Below are positions 11,801 to 22,900 of a DNA stretch of 64,000 nucleotides, one piece after another. The stretch lies in NCBI GenBank assembly GCA_918026815.1, contig CAKJVC010000090.1, forward strand, positions 310,001 to 374,000. The letters run 5' to 3'. A model generated the notes under the pieces. The model saw only the letters and a program-made list of their open reading frames with translations, searched no databases and had not been told where the DNA came from. Position numbers and translations under genes: made by a program. The DNA is from Chalara sp. BL73. Lineage: Eukaryota > Ascomycota > Leotiomycetes > Helotiales. Position 1 is the first letter of the stretch, and each line of letters begins with the position of its first letter.

Positions 11801-12121
11801 GAAACTGAAAACCGGCTATTACTATTCAGCGTACAGCTAAAACTTTTAAAGGAAAACTGCATATTGTAAACATATGCAAAGCATATTTTGGAATTTATTC
11901 TTACTGCAAAAAAACCTATTATAATAAGTGAAACAGTTAGCGTATTTTCAGTATATACAGTCGATTTCGTGTTATACGAAAAGAACGAAAAATAGCTTAA
12001 AGTATCGTTGTCGTTATTTCGAATAGAAAATAGTTTTTTAACATTCGTCTAGTATATGTTCAGCATATGCTAAATATATACTTCGTACGGAATTCTACTT
12101 ACGCTAAGCTCGTTTATTCAT
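8880..12121 (-). pseudogene. Intron-dense minus-strand gene in the TIR element, transposase candidate
   Basis: Exons 11856-11647, 11603-11466, 11405-11232 and 11164 to about 11000 join in one frame. The introns at 11604-11646, 11406-11465 and 11165-11231 carry the same TATGC/GCATATGC and branch-site signature. Stops in these exons are TAA, TAG or TGA at positions readable as CAA, CAG or CGA. The fourth exon encodes EIASKLKVPRIT followed by an Arg-rich stretch, weakly like the psq-type helix-turn-helix of pogo/Fot1 transposases. The last long exon (about 9307-8880) encodes LNATTAYNTLIGRSLASAEH and ends in a Lys-rich coiled coil containing LLLDQKQELLQQLEKLK. That layout fits a fungal Fot1-like transposase C-terminus, but no catalytic triad was traced. 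An ATG at 12121 is a possible start. Confidence 0.5.
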
Positions 12122-12358
12122 CTAATTACAAATTTACTTGCAGTAGTTTTTATAGTCGAATTAATTAAGCAATGCAAAAGTACAGAATTGTAACGTTTTC
12201 ATTTCAAAATTTAAAAGTTATAATATACGCGTCGCAATGGAAAACGCGAAGCGCGTTTTTTTGGCATGGCTTATTTTATGCTTGGCATATGCCGGGGTGA
12301 GATTTCTAGACTGGCTGAGCTCTTAGAGCTACGATTTCTAGACTGGGCCAAGTTTTTT

Positions 12359-12410
12359 TGCCAAGAAAATTTCTAGACTGGGCCAAGACTTTTCTAGACT
12401 GGCTCAACTG
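12359..12410 (-). repeat. Right terminal inverted repeat, 52 bp
   Basis: Inverted copy of 6672-6723. Two further partial copies of TTTCTAGACTGG lie just inside, at about 12303 and 12334, forming a subterminal repeat cluster. TA follows at 12411. Confidence 0.9.
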
Positions 12411-13470
12411 TAAGCCCCCCGCCAAGGCAAGATTAGTGTCAGAAATAGGATCTATTAAGTAGAGGAATCAATTGGAGGATCTGTGAAGGTATCACGGCGA
12501 TACAATATGGGTTTGTAGGAGCGTTGCGGATGATATTGTCTACAATTCTATGCCGTAAATATGTGTGTGAAAGAGATTTCCAGCTCCTTGGCCTACTTAC
12601 GTAAGCCGATTCCTGACAATTAGGAAGCTGGTTGAGTGAAGGAGCTACCAGACTTTGCTTCCAAAAAGCATGCCGGGCATACGGTGTCTTGCACACCGCT
12701 TCTATAGTTTTGACACGGCATTGTGATTGTGGGGGACAACATCTTGAATAGCTCGACCGCTGACCTGGGCATTCGTCTATGTGTGCCTTTAGCTAGATCA
12801 ATGTTCTCTGACAAGGTGTCCATAGTGAACGCTGATCCAATAACGGTTGATTTGGCAGTATACCATGTTTAAATTCGGTGACGTAGTCATAGATGCAGCC
12901 GCCTTCAAATTGATATTCTGCTAATCGCAATCTAAACCTTCTTGCAGATTGTCTATGTCTTATCTACTCTTCTCACAATCACTTTGCCAATCTGTTCAAT
13001 AGCTCCGAACGCAAATTTCTCCTCTCCATTCTCGAAAGCCGTTCCCAGAAGGGCATCACATTTCGTCGGATCGTTCGTCTCCAACCATGCACAGTCATGC
13101 GACTTCTATTTCCTTAACCCCTTCCGCCTCCCTTTCGCGCACCCAGTGCTCGATATCATCATACAGAATTTCATCTTTGCCAGCACTTACTCATATCCAA
13201 TTTGTGAGAACTGCATGCCGGTCAATTGTTGGTTTCGGGTCCAAGAAGTCGATGTTTGGATGCTTGAGTGAACTAGAGAGATCAGAGCCGAGGATCCTTG
13301 TACGGCTTTGCAGGACGCGAGGGGATAAGATTTCTTTTCTTGCGTTGCGAGCAAGGGGGTCGGGTGCTGATGTGAAGGATAATGCGGCAGGTAGCAGAAG
13401 TAAGCCTCTCAGCTCTGGCCTTTTGATTTGGTCACGAGAGTCTTCGATGTTATGTGATTAGTCGTTGGGT
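12411..13470 (-). other. Possible coding relic, minus strand
   Basis: On the minus strand, 13400-13210 reads as an open segment with LKHPNIDFLDPKPTIDRHAV. A second frame at about 13100-12950 gives CAWLETNDPTKCDALLGTAF and GAIEQIGKVIVRRV. These look like protein-coding segments in different phases, so introns or frameshifts must separate them. I do not recognise the family, and no start or end can be fixed. It may be a broken gene beside the transposon. Confidence 0.25.
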
Positions 13471-13902
13471 ATATAAGAAAGCTATACTTACTTTTTTACC
13501 TTCGTTAAGCGGTTTGTGAAAGTTATAATAACGAGAGGCTAAGGTCTCGTTCGATTTAGTGCACATGCCCAGGAATTGGCAGGCTCTAGGCTTCGGGGTC
13601 GGCCGTACGAGAAGCCAATTATGCGGGTGCCATATTTAACATGCAGCAGCAGGGCACCGCTTAAACTCTTAGAGAACCCTATAAAAAGAAACTTCAACGA
13701 AAATGGGGATGCTCTTATAAGTAGGGAACGTAGAAAATAGCCAACAAGTTTACGGTGGCTAAAGTTAAATTCACTGTCATCTTACACGCAGCTAGACACT
13801 CTTTTGATTCTCTGACATCTTTCTTCTTAAACTGCTAGCAAACCGTTGTCAAAACCGAATAGCAATTATCTAGATTAACATGTAAGCTTTTAAAGACTAG
13901 TG

Positions 13903-14640
13903 TTAAGTTAGGCCGCAGTCGGTTGCTGTCCACATTAGAAAGCAAGCCTTGCAAAGCGCCTGGGAACAGCACACAGGCCATATAAATACATTAAAACGAT
14001 TCGAACAAGTTGCAGTGCAATTTTGATGCATTCGGTGGCGTTGCAGAGGCCGTGGATCACCCTCTAGACGTTCGTAACGACTGCTGTGACGCTGCCGATT
14101 ACAGTGATCACCGGTTCGGGCATTGCAGGGCAGTAAAGCGGTTTTACCAGCGAAATAGAGATTCCAGTCCAAAGCTGTGTATTGCGAGATCTCCACTGCC
14201 ATTGATTTCCTTCTCAATACCTCTCTCAATTTGCCTACTGCTAACTCCATTTGTTCTTCTTTTAATAGGCGTAGATGGAGCTTCATTTCCTTACGTATTA
14301 TTAAGAGCTTTCGGTACTCAACTTCGAACCCTTCCTCCTCCAATACAGTCACTATTTTAAGGCCTGACAAGCCGACCTCTTTGAACAAATACAGTATCCT
14401 TTAGCGCAGTTCTAAAGTGTCCTTAGTTGTATAACGCTTCCGAATATTTCATCCCTTTAACTGACGAAATATAGCATCTCTTTCCACGTCAATATTGCGT
14501 TCAGCGCGCAAATGTCGACAAATCTTCTCCATGCTAATATCGTTGAAATATAGCTCTATAGTTTGGTCTTTATATGGCTTGAAATCGACCTTTCCGCGAG
14601 GCGCGATTACGAGCTTTTGACAGTTAACTTAATTGCGGCT
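13903..14640 (-). mobile_element. Clr5-like/integrase-type transposase relic, N-terminal part
   Basis: The minus strand from about 14632 gives one frame with DFKPYKDQTIELYFND, then MEKICRHLRAERNIDV and an IFRQLKG - NIRKR segment. This is the N-terminal helix-turn-helix (Clr5-like) pattern found before the integrase core in a family of fungal transposable elements. The frame continues with YLFKEVGLSGLKIVTVLEEE and an Arg/Leu-rich region. It has a TGA after RQLKG where Trp is expected and a TAA after LELR; both fit RIP-type change. After about 14180 the frame degenerates, and only a DLQRHR-like echo and a short tail remain. No complete integrase core is visible, so this is a dead fragment. Confidence 0.55.
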
Positions 14641-14690
14641 TGGTATACGGCAAAGCGGCGACATCAGTAAGTGGCATATATACTCTTTAG

Positions 14691-15028
14691 TCGGTGAAGC
14701 CGCCTTCTTTGTCAAAGAGTGGTGTTAATGCTCGAGACACTTACGGTCAAACCGCACTATATTTCGCTGCTCAAAATGGACACGCGGAAGTGGCGAGATT
14801 CCTGCTTGAGAATATGGCCGATGTGAACACTCTGGGGGCTATTACAGTAATCCTTTGCAGGCCGCTTCAGCTAATGGGTATGAAGCGATTGCCAAGTTGT
14901 TGCTTGAGAACAAAGCTGTTATCAATTCGCAAGATGTAGACTACCGGACGCCTCTATCTTCGGCTGTTTGGAAAGGACGGGTGGCGGCGTATATTGACTG
15001 GCCAGATGCAAACGGCGGACACTGTTGA
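14691..15028 (+). pseudogene. Ankyrin-repeat fragment with a frameshift
   Basis: The plus strand encodes GQTALYFAAQNGHAEVARFL, a textbook ankyrin repeat, in one frame. From about 14840 another frame takes over with NPLQAASANGYEAIAKLLL and then YRTPLSSAVWKGR. Three repeats are therefore present with a frameshift between the first and second, and a stop follows soon after. Fungal ankyrin proteins are usually much longer and start with NACHT or similar domains, so this is a broken remnant. It lies back-to-back with the transposase relic. Confidence 0.65.
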
Positions 15029-16313
15029 GATTTACGGACTTAATGCTTATCGAAGAAACGGAGAATTTATGCTATAGAATTTTTGGGATTTGCACTGTAG
15101 ACACGCCAGATTATTGTTCACGCCAACAGCGGTAGTCAATTTAAATGTCTACAGCATGGGCAACCACTTGCTGATCCTTTGTCTTGCCTAATTACATATA
15201 CCGCCTTTGAGTACCCCTGTGTTTCGGTTGACATGCAAGACTAGTATTTTCGTTCGCATGGTATCAATTACCTATGATACCCGTTTTCATTCATTCCCCC
15301 CAAGCCATTCCAGTGGGGTGAACCATCCAAATCGGACGTCTATTTGAAACTGGACTTCTCATTCAAGCTGAGCCTCCTGGTCCCGCTAGACGAGCCTGGG
15401 GGAGGTCTAGCTTCCTGTGGTCCCGAGCAAAGGAGGACAAGAGCGGTCTGTGTAAAGATAGATAGAACATGATAAGATTTTTCGACATCAGTCATGCCTT
15501 ATAAGTTCTTTCTATTTTTACAGATCGCGAAAATCACCTATTTTCCGGTCTAGGTAGAATTAGAATATTGTGGTGAGGCTTTGGCAGTAAATCAAACCTT
15601 ATTAATCCAGGCCGAAAATCAACCGAGCTCCCCAACTGGGACTCTGTCCCTACAAAATTGCCAATTTACAATATAGCGACAACTCTTAGAACTAATAATA
15701 TTAAGCGGCGGTATGGCGCAGAAGGTGCAGCTTTATTGGCAACTGCATAAGAAACAGTTAAGTTACGTAGGTGCCTAGTGGATAGATGTTAAAACGGTTC
15801 ATGTAGTTTTATTATAAAATAAATCATGCGGATGTATTAATATTATTTTAAATCTTAACCTTATCTCAAGAGGAAAGTAGCTTATAACTAAGACACGTGA
15901 CTTAGAGGCTCCTAGCAACCCACCTGGTACCCGACAGACCTAAAAGTTGTGTAGCCAAAATAGGTCCTTAATACGTCATTCATCGTGTTTCCCCCCTTGA
16001 ATAAGATGAATCTCTAGCTGATCTGCTATTAATTGATTCTAAAAAGGCTTATAGGCATCACGAAAAATACCACTATGAAGTCGGCACCTTTTAGAAACTC
16101 AGGGCCGCGATGGTGTATTTTCCCCTGTAGCACCTGACAAGCCCGTGTTCGCGTCAAAAGTGGCATTTGATTCCCTGCCCCGGCAAACCTCCTTCTCTAT
16201 GAGGGGCCGTAACATCCGCATTGTGTGATATATCTTGAATCGCAACGACCATCATAGCTATTCACCTCGCAACCAATTCTTGCTCCAGCTGCACAGATAA
16301 GTTAGGTTTGAAC
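15029..16313. other. Intergenic, nothing recognised
   Basis: No supported gene. Notable strings are an inverted repeat GGTATCA - TATGATACC at 15260-15282 and a GC-richer patch with repeated GGTCCCG/GAGCCT words at 15365-15430. Neither has a known identity. Confidence 0.35.
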
Positions 16314-18644
16314 TCAACCTTTCCCTGCGTATAACACATTAATCGTAGGTACACTTGCCCAGCCCTCATCAAAGTCTATCGCCGCAGTCATCGAGCAATG
16401 TCTCTGCGTCCCTTCGTAAGTTTGCACCTCTCCCCATCTCAGGTAATCGTTTGCCATTCCATCTGTTCGCCTCGTTGGATGGCACGCTGCGCTAATCGCA
16501 GCGCTGCAGGTTCCAACAATAGGGGCACTAGAGGGCATGCGTTGCTTCCCAACCCACATCAACAACCATAGCAGGAAGATGCAGACGAGAAGCGAGACGA
16601 ACATCGCAACAGGCGAGTACCCGATATTCGACACTAAATGGACTGGGTCGCTAACACCGTTTTCATCGTACGCCTCGATGCGTACAGGAAAGACCGACTG
16701 CGAAATGAGAAAGTGCAGGAGCATCTGCATCAGCAGGAGAAACACGGCCGGAGCCCAGGGGAGGCTGAAGAACCACAGGCCGCGCTGCTGACCACGTGGC
16801 CGGCTAACCATCAATATCTGGGGCTGGAACTCGAAGCGAGACCAGTCGCGGGCGAACGCGATCGAGGTGTAGATGTCCCTGTAGAGAATCCACATGATGG
16901 CGAGGATGAATTGTGGGAGATTCGCAGTCGCTGTAATGTCAAGGATACTGGCTTGCGCCAAGCCGCCCCCTTTAGGAAGGAGGTCTGTATTCACTTTGCC
17001 GAAGTTGCTGAAGAAATGGAACTTGTGGGAAGACTCCCTAGCTGTGAGGACTACGATGGCCAGGAGAAGTAGGACTCCGCAGAGGATCCCGAACATGCTA
17101 AATTCTAACCATTAATCTCAAGCGAATGACTATTAGGACAACTGTGAGAGCTGAATCCATTTCTTACCTAGCGCAAAAGAATAACCATCGATGCCTTGTT
17201 GCACCTCTCCAGGATCGCCTGGACCGCCCATTGTAAGGCTTGGGTCTAGGGTTAGCCCAGAGTTTCTTTACCCCTTTTCGAGTAGCTAGACACATGCCTA
17301 ACGTCGTTGGATCCTCCCGCTCCAGGAAAGATGCCACTGCGTCTCCTGGACAAGAAAGCGGCCGATTCTGCTGCTCAGAGTATCTAAGGACGAGGATCAT
17401 TCCAGCTAGCTTAAGGGCATTGCAAACGATTAGCAAGGCCACAATCGTGGGCGAATACTGCACGGAGCACGGCGGTTCAGCCTTTTCGCTGAGACAGTAC
17501 AGCACTGTTTGATTGAAAGCTTCCCAGTCCTGCCAGGAATCAATACCAAGGAGGGAAAGTATAGTGCCCCCCTTTGGGTCGCACTGGTCAAAATTTACGA
17601 GGCCATCGGACGGCGGATCCTTGTCAGATTGCGTCTTTCCGCATATCCAGTTGTTGGCCCTCTTCCCAGCAAAAGACCTGTCAAACTTGAAGATCTGACT
17701 GACATTCTGACCTGCAACTCGATCTGAGACGTTTGGAGCCACGATCAGAACGGTTCGGCGCGTTCTTTGGTAGACGTCGGCGTAAGCATCAACACAATCG
17801 TTATTGATGAGTTTATCATAGGTAGGAAGGGAAGACTGGATAGCAGTGAAGATACTCCCCTGTTGCTCCGACAGCGGCGAAGATGAGCTGATAATCGGTT
17901 GCGTATGGTTCGTGTCCAACACGAACTGTTCACTGACAACTGCCCAAGTATAGCCATTAGCTGCTAGGGTAAGGAAGACGGCCGAGTTAGATCTTGCGGG
18001 GTAAACTATCAGCAATTGCAAAGGTCCTAAGAAGTGGTGATCGCTTACAGTAGATGGAACGGTGAGGACGTTAGCATCAATAACAGGTAAACGATGATCT
18101 TTCTCCACGAAATGGCCATTAAGTTCCGGAATCCCAGCGAGCCTACACTGACACAGCGGCGGCGCTCATGCGCACCATCAATCTCTGCCCTAGAAGGGCT
18201 GTATGCAATAAGCATGAACTTCGTGCTTGCTGTTAACACGATGGTGGAGAGGATGTTGATGACCAGGTGGAGATTGGAGTCGAGTGCTTCGCTGTCGGAG
18301 CATGACCCCCGGCTGATGGTGCCGATGTCTCCATCGAGCCCGTATTTGACGCGTGCCCAGATCAGCCAGATGATGTTGAAGAGGAGAATTATGCCAGTAG
18401 CAGCTGCGTAGAGTACGAGGCCACGCTTATACCCTATCAGCCGCGAAAGACCGCGCTTTTCGGGTCGAGTTTCAATCAACTCAACCGGTCGAACGTCGAC
18501 ATCTGGTGCCTTTGTGCTTGGAGGCACATGCGTAGTGCTCGTCAGTTCGAGCGAAACCCCTAGATACGGAGGGTAGCCTGGTGGATCTGGATACTGATAC
18601 ACTTCCGAATCACCGCCACCTCTCATAGCTGATGAGCGATGCAC
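16314..18644 (-). CDS. DUF6536-family polytopic membrane protein
   Basis: Three exons (18644-18049, 17992-17168, 17097-16314) join in frame across introns of 56 and 70 nt to give 734 residues. The N-terminal cytosolic part is Pro-rich. It is followed by YKRGLVLYAAATGIILLFNI, the first membrane segment of the DUF6536 domain, a conserved CSDSEALDSNLHLVINILST stretch and a second membrane segment. The middle holds a Cys-containing extracellular-type region and GDAVASFLEREDPTTLGMCL, a motif typical of the family. The last exon supplies four hydrophobic segments and ends with GTCSAAISAACHP and RWGEV, also characteristic. The family is common and often multi-copy in ascomycetes, and its function is unknown to me. 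It lies in tandem, downstream of the TcB-TcC gene on the same strand. Confidence 0.85.
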
Positions 18645-19907
18645 AATATGGTAGGTTAGTAGGTCCTTTCAGGTTGATTTTCCGAAGCCTTCGAAGGGCT
18701 CGGAGGAGAATGTAGTCAACGCGACGAGATGGGGGAGCTTTGTATCAGGTCAGTTGGGAGATTTACCGTTGATGTCGCCGCATTGTAAAGAGGCGGAGAA
18801 CCACTGGCACGGGACAAGAACGCGAATTAGAACAGTCTCGTTATGAGCAGAGTGAGAAGACCGCCCTTTAAAAATAGATAGGACTTTAATTAGTTTCGCA
18901 CGAATCCCTTACTTCTCATATGCCCATCCTCTGGCCTTCCATGTGGAAGAGGGTGTGATACAATCCAAAAGCGGTAATAAACCAACCAAGCATTAAGTCA
19001 AATCTACCTTGTGGTCAGCCTCAAACGCCCCGGTCCCAACTTGGTAAATTCCGGGAATATTACTCCGTCAAACTAGGCGAGGCGCATGGACTGCTGACCA
19101 TGCTTCTATCACATGACATGGCGCCTCACCAGTTGCAAGCGAGAGATTAGACGCTGGCGCGGGTACAAGCTTCGCTTAACTATCTTAATAAAAGAAATAA
19201 CGGGCATATGTCAAGGCCTTAATGGTCGATGGTTCAATCGTACCCAGATTTTCTCGCTCTTGCAGTCCAGCCTTGTCAACAACTTCCTGGCTCCGATATT
19301 GAGCATACACCGCTGGATCTGAGTTATCAACAAAGGGAGGAGGGCAGACCTTAGCCTGTGTTTTTTTTCTTTGGCAGAGTTGTTGGATAAAGACAGTGTG
19401 GTTGCATTCTATAAAGGGTTTCGAGGGTGGCTTTTTAACGATAATCAAAGGAATATAATGTCGTAGAGTAAATTGCCGAAATATCAAGGAAAGAGAAAAT
19501 AGGCATAGACATTAATTGCAGTTTTTGTTGGGCAATGAAGAAAGACGCATTTAATATCTCAATAAGCTGTGCGTGACAGAGTGGCGGCTTTTATGATTAC
19601 TGCAGCTTAACTAGCTTTGGGCGGCAGTAATGTGCCATTGAAAACGAGCTCCTTGCTTTAAAATGTTCATTGGTTTGAGGATATCGTGGAAATAGAAAAA
19701 CGAAGCCGCAATTACTTTTTGGGGAAGGATTTCAAGCTTTTGCATGGCCAAACCGTCCTCCTTTCCCCTTCACCACTATTTTCTTCTTTCCCAAAAGCAC
19801 TTATACAAAAAACAAATAAGCAAAGGAGAAAGTAGAGCCAAAAAAGATCTTTTACCCTTCACTCCACACGGCCTCCGTCCCTTCCTCCTGCAAGCCAGCA
19901 AAATTCT
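18645..19907. other. Intergenic between TcB-TcC 3' end and DUF6536 start
   Basis: No supported gene. It serves as the upstream region of the DUF6536 gene and the downstream region of the toxin gene. Confidence 0.4.
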
Positions 19908-22900
19908 TCATGGAGTCAACCCTGGCCTGTTCGGAATAGGGTGGCCAGGGAATCTCTCCCTTGCTACGACAAAAGTGTTAAAAACGTGAGTCATCAACTT
20001 CCCAAAATGCTTAATCTCCTCTCGACTGCGATTCGTCTTACCCGTAATCCGATCCGGCTGCAAGAAAGCCTCCCACAACAGACTATAGATCCAGCTGAAA
20101 GCTCTATGGCGATCCGGGTCAACATATCGTCCATTCTGCGCCGCATCAATATCGAGATCGACGCCCGCTTGCTCGAATGCGGAGCGGAATTCTTGTGGGA
20201 AAACATGATGCCATTCGGCGACTCCGCGCCGGTCTGCTAGCTGATCTGCGGCCATGTCTTTGAGCATCTGTTCGAATTTGTCGACAGTCCAGTCGAGGAG
20301 TTTGCTGAGAACCCCCTTCCATTTCTCTAAGGTTTTTGGGTTTTTGATTTCGCGCCACGGCTTCGGCTTGAATTTTGGGTTATCGGGCGTTTGCTCAGGT
20401 GGCTCTTCTTCCGGCTCTGCGGGATGCTCTTGCGGTTCGGCTTCCTGTGGTGGTGATTCAGGCTCAGCTGGCGTCGTTTCAGGAGGTGCATCTGGAACTG
20501 GTGTATCTGGTGTTCCAGGTTTAGGGACAGCCTCTGGTTCAGCAGGTTTTGCTTTCCCCCATTCTGAAACCTTTCCTCTTAAATAATTGTACCCTTCTTT
20601 GGCTTTCTCTTTGCCAATATCCCACCCTCGCTTTGTTTTATCCTTAGCAACATCCCAACGTTCCTCAATCGCCTCTCCGGCTGAGCTGGCGGCTCTTTGT
20701 AAGGCAGGTTGTGCGTTGTGAATCGCCACAACCGCCATCGCCGAAACGGTCAGAGCAGCAGCTGCTACAACCTCAGCCGCTACATAAACCCCGAAAATGA
20801 CCACGGGTATAAATCTACCGTCAGGGTCTTTATAGCAGATTGGATTGCTGCGCACAAATTGGAAAATGTTCGTCCCATCTTTCATGCCCAAAGGGTCCGC
20901 GCTTATCCAGCGGACAATTGAAACTGAGTAATACCGGTACCCGTAATAATATAGTCCACTTTCTTCGTCTTTCTCCTTGGCAGAATACCTGTATCGCTTC
21001 GGCGCATCTACCTGCGAGACTGCCGCAGAATAGGACGTTCCACCATATGCGAAATACTCCTCGTATGTTATGACTTTTGCAGAACCGTCGAGCTCAAGGA
21101 CTGAAGAGCCAAGCTGATTACCGAATTGGTAGCGTGTCAACTCGGCTGGGCTAGGTGAACTGCCTTTGGTGAGAGTCTCATGAACGGAAAGCTTTTCGTC
21201 GCCAATAGAGATTACAATAGTTTCTCGTTCAAGGTCGATTCTTGATCCATCTCTACCATACTTTCGGTATACTTCATAAGATCCAATGTAGATGCGTTCA
21301 CTGGATCGGGTCGTTGATTGACCTTCTTTGCCATGGCGTCGGGTAAGCTTTCGTATTCGTTTACTACCATTTGCATACTGGTACCACGTTGTTTCCGGTG
21401 TGCCCCCAGAGCGCTGCTTAGCCGTCGCTTGCAATTGATCTCTGAAGTCCCATTTCATCAGAGAAAGATTGGGCATTGATGTGATGTTGCCCATTAATCC
21501 CTCATTTCCTTCATACCCGAAACCCTGAATTCGATCCCCAATGCTTGTGGAGCTGAGGCGGTTACTATATCTGTCTGGTTCCAACTGGCTACGCTCATGG
21601 TAGTTGAAGATCTTGGTCCAATTTTGCTGCCCCATGTGGCAAATCTTAAGCATATTTCCTGCTCCATCGTAGAAGTAATTCTCCCGATATCGGGCCATCG
21701 CAGTGTCGTCTTCGGCGTGGTGTGACGGAGTGGCATGTCCATGTTCGGTCTTAATTTGGCCTAAATGCTCACGGCCAGAAGCAGACACAAGGCGATAGAG
21801 TGCGTCGTAGGTATAATCATTGCTCGGATCAACCTTGTGATTCTGGAAGAATATTGACTCTTGAGAATCATCCTGAATATATGAAATATTACCCATAGAG
21901 TCATAGGTATAGATCAGGTCTTGCAATTTGCGAGTCCGTGAAGCTCCTGGTCTTTCTTCGGGTGAGCTATCTCGATTTTGGGATTTGGATAATATTCGCG
22001 TCAAGCGGAATACCAGAGGGTCATATTCGAATATGGTCTCAATCCCATTTCCCAAGCTATACAACACGCGCTGGCCGCGAGCGTTATATTGAGCATCTTT
22101 CAGCACGTACGTCCACTCACCCCGTCCATGTAAATTCATCTCTACCTGTTGCATTTGACCCAACCGGTTGTATGCATGCCTAACGACGCTCTCCTTATCC
22201 GGTAAAACCTTCTCAATAACCCGGTTGAGCGCATCATATTTCCACGTTGTGAGGAAGATCTCAGACTCGACTGTTATGTCGTCCGGGGTTGACCAGTCAA
22301 TTATTTGGTCAACTTGTGCGGCAAGTGTACGACCCTCAGATAGAAGGTTGCCTTTAAAATCGAAATTTTGTGTTTGCTTGATTCCACTCTGATCACGAAA
22401 GAGAACTGCTCGGGTCCTAATATTATTTTTCTCGGCATCCACCTCACTTTCGCCGTATATGGTTTCCGACACAAGGTATTGGACGCCACCTACACTCAGG
22501 AACTCTTTTACTTGACGTTGATCTGTATCATAAATGACGCTTGTTTCATACCCCCGACTATTCCATGTATAGATAGGCTTTTTCACACAATCAAGGAGAG
22601 ACCACGTTTGACCTCCTTCCATGCTTGATTTGTGGAGCATATTATGTACCATGTCATACTTATTGATTTCCGCTTTCCGGCCCAAGGGATCGAGCACCTC
22701 CAGGATATTTCCGGTGATGTCAAATACTGTTCGAGAGACGAAGAAAGACTCTTTGACTAGCTCTCCGAGCTCCCTTTTGACTCGATCGTATGATGTGTTG
22801 ATGATATCACGCCCAAATCCATCAAAATAATGAGTTATCGGAGTTCCAGCATAAACCGAAGCTTTCTCGGCTGCTTCTTGAGCACGACGGCCTAGAGTGC

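Larger units (their letters stand above)
6672..12410. mobile_element. TIR-bounded, intron-dense DNA transposon, RIP-like decay
   Basis: The element is defined by 52-bp terminal inverted repeats that begin CAGTTG and differ at one base. The right end is followed by TA, as expected for a Tc1/mariner/pogo-type TA target site. The left flank reads TC, so the duplication is not intact. The 5.7-kb interior is very AT-rich and holds two opposing coding regions broken into very short exons (mostly 37-70 nt on the plus strand) by introns of 37-116 nt. Many in-frame TAA/TAG codons stand where CAA/CAG would fit, which suggests RIP. Class assignment to pogo/Fot1 is an inference from the TIR start, the TA, a weak helix-turn-helix-like segment and a C-terminal basic coiled coil on the minus strand. 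No DDE triad was identified. Confidence 0.7.

Noticed and set aside
7013..12300. Regularly spaced CATATGC motifs as a CRISPR array, satellite or centromere
   Set aside because: Intervening sequences are coding-like exons in continuous frame and the motifs coincide with splice signals. Neither fixed-length spacers nor a constant repeat unit are present.
16537..17115. Plus-strand frames opposite the DUF6536 gene
   Set aside because: They are antisense shadows of a well-supported membrane-protein exon and have no features of their own.
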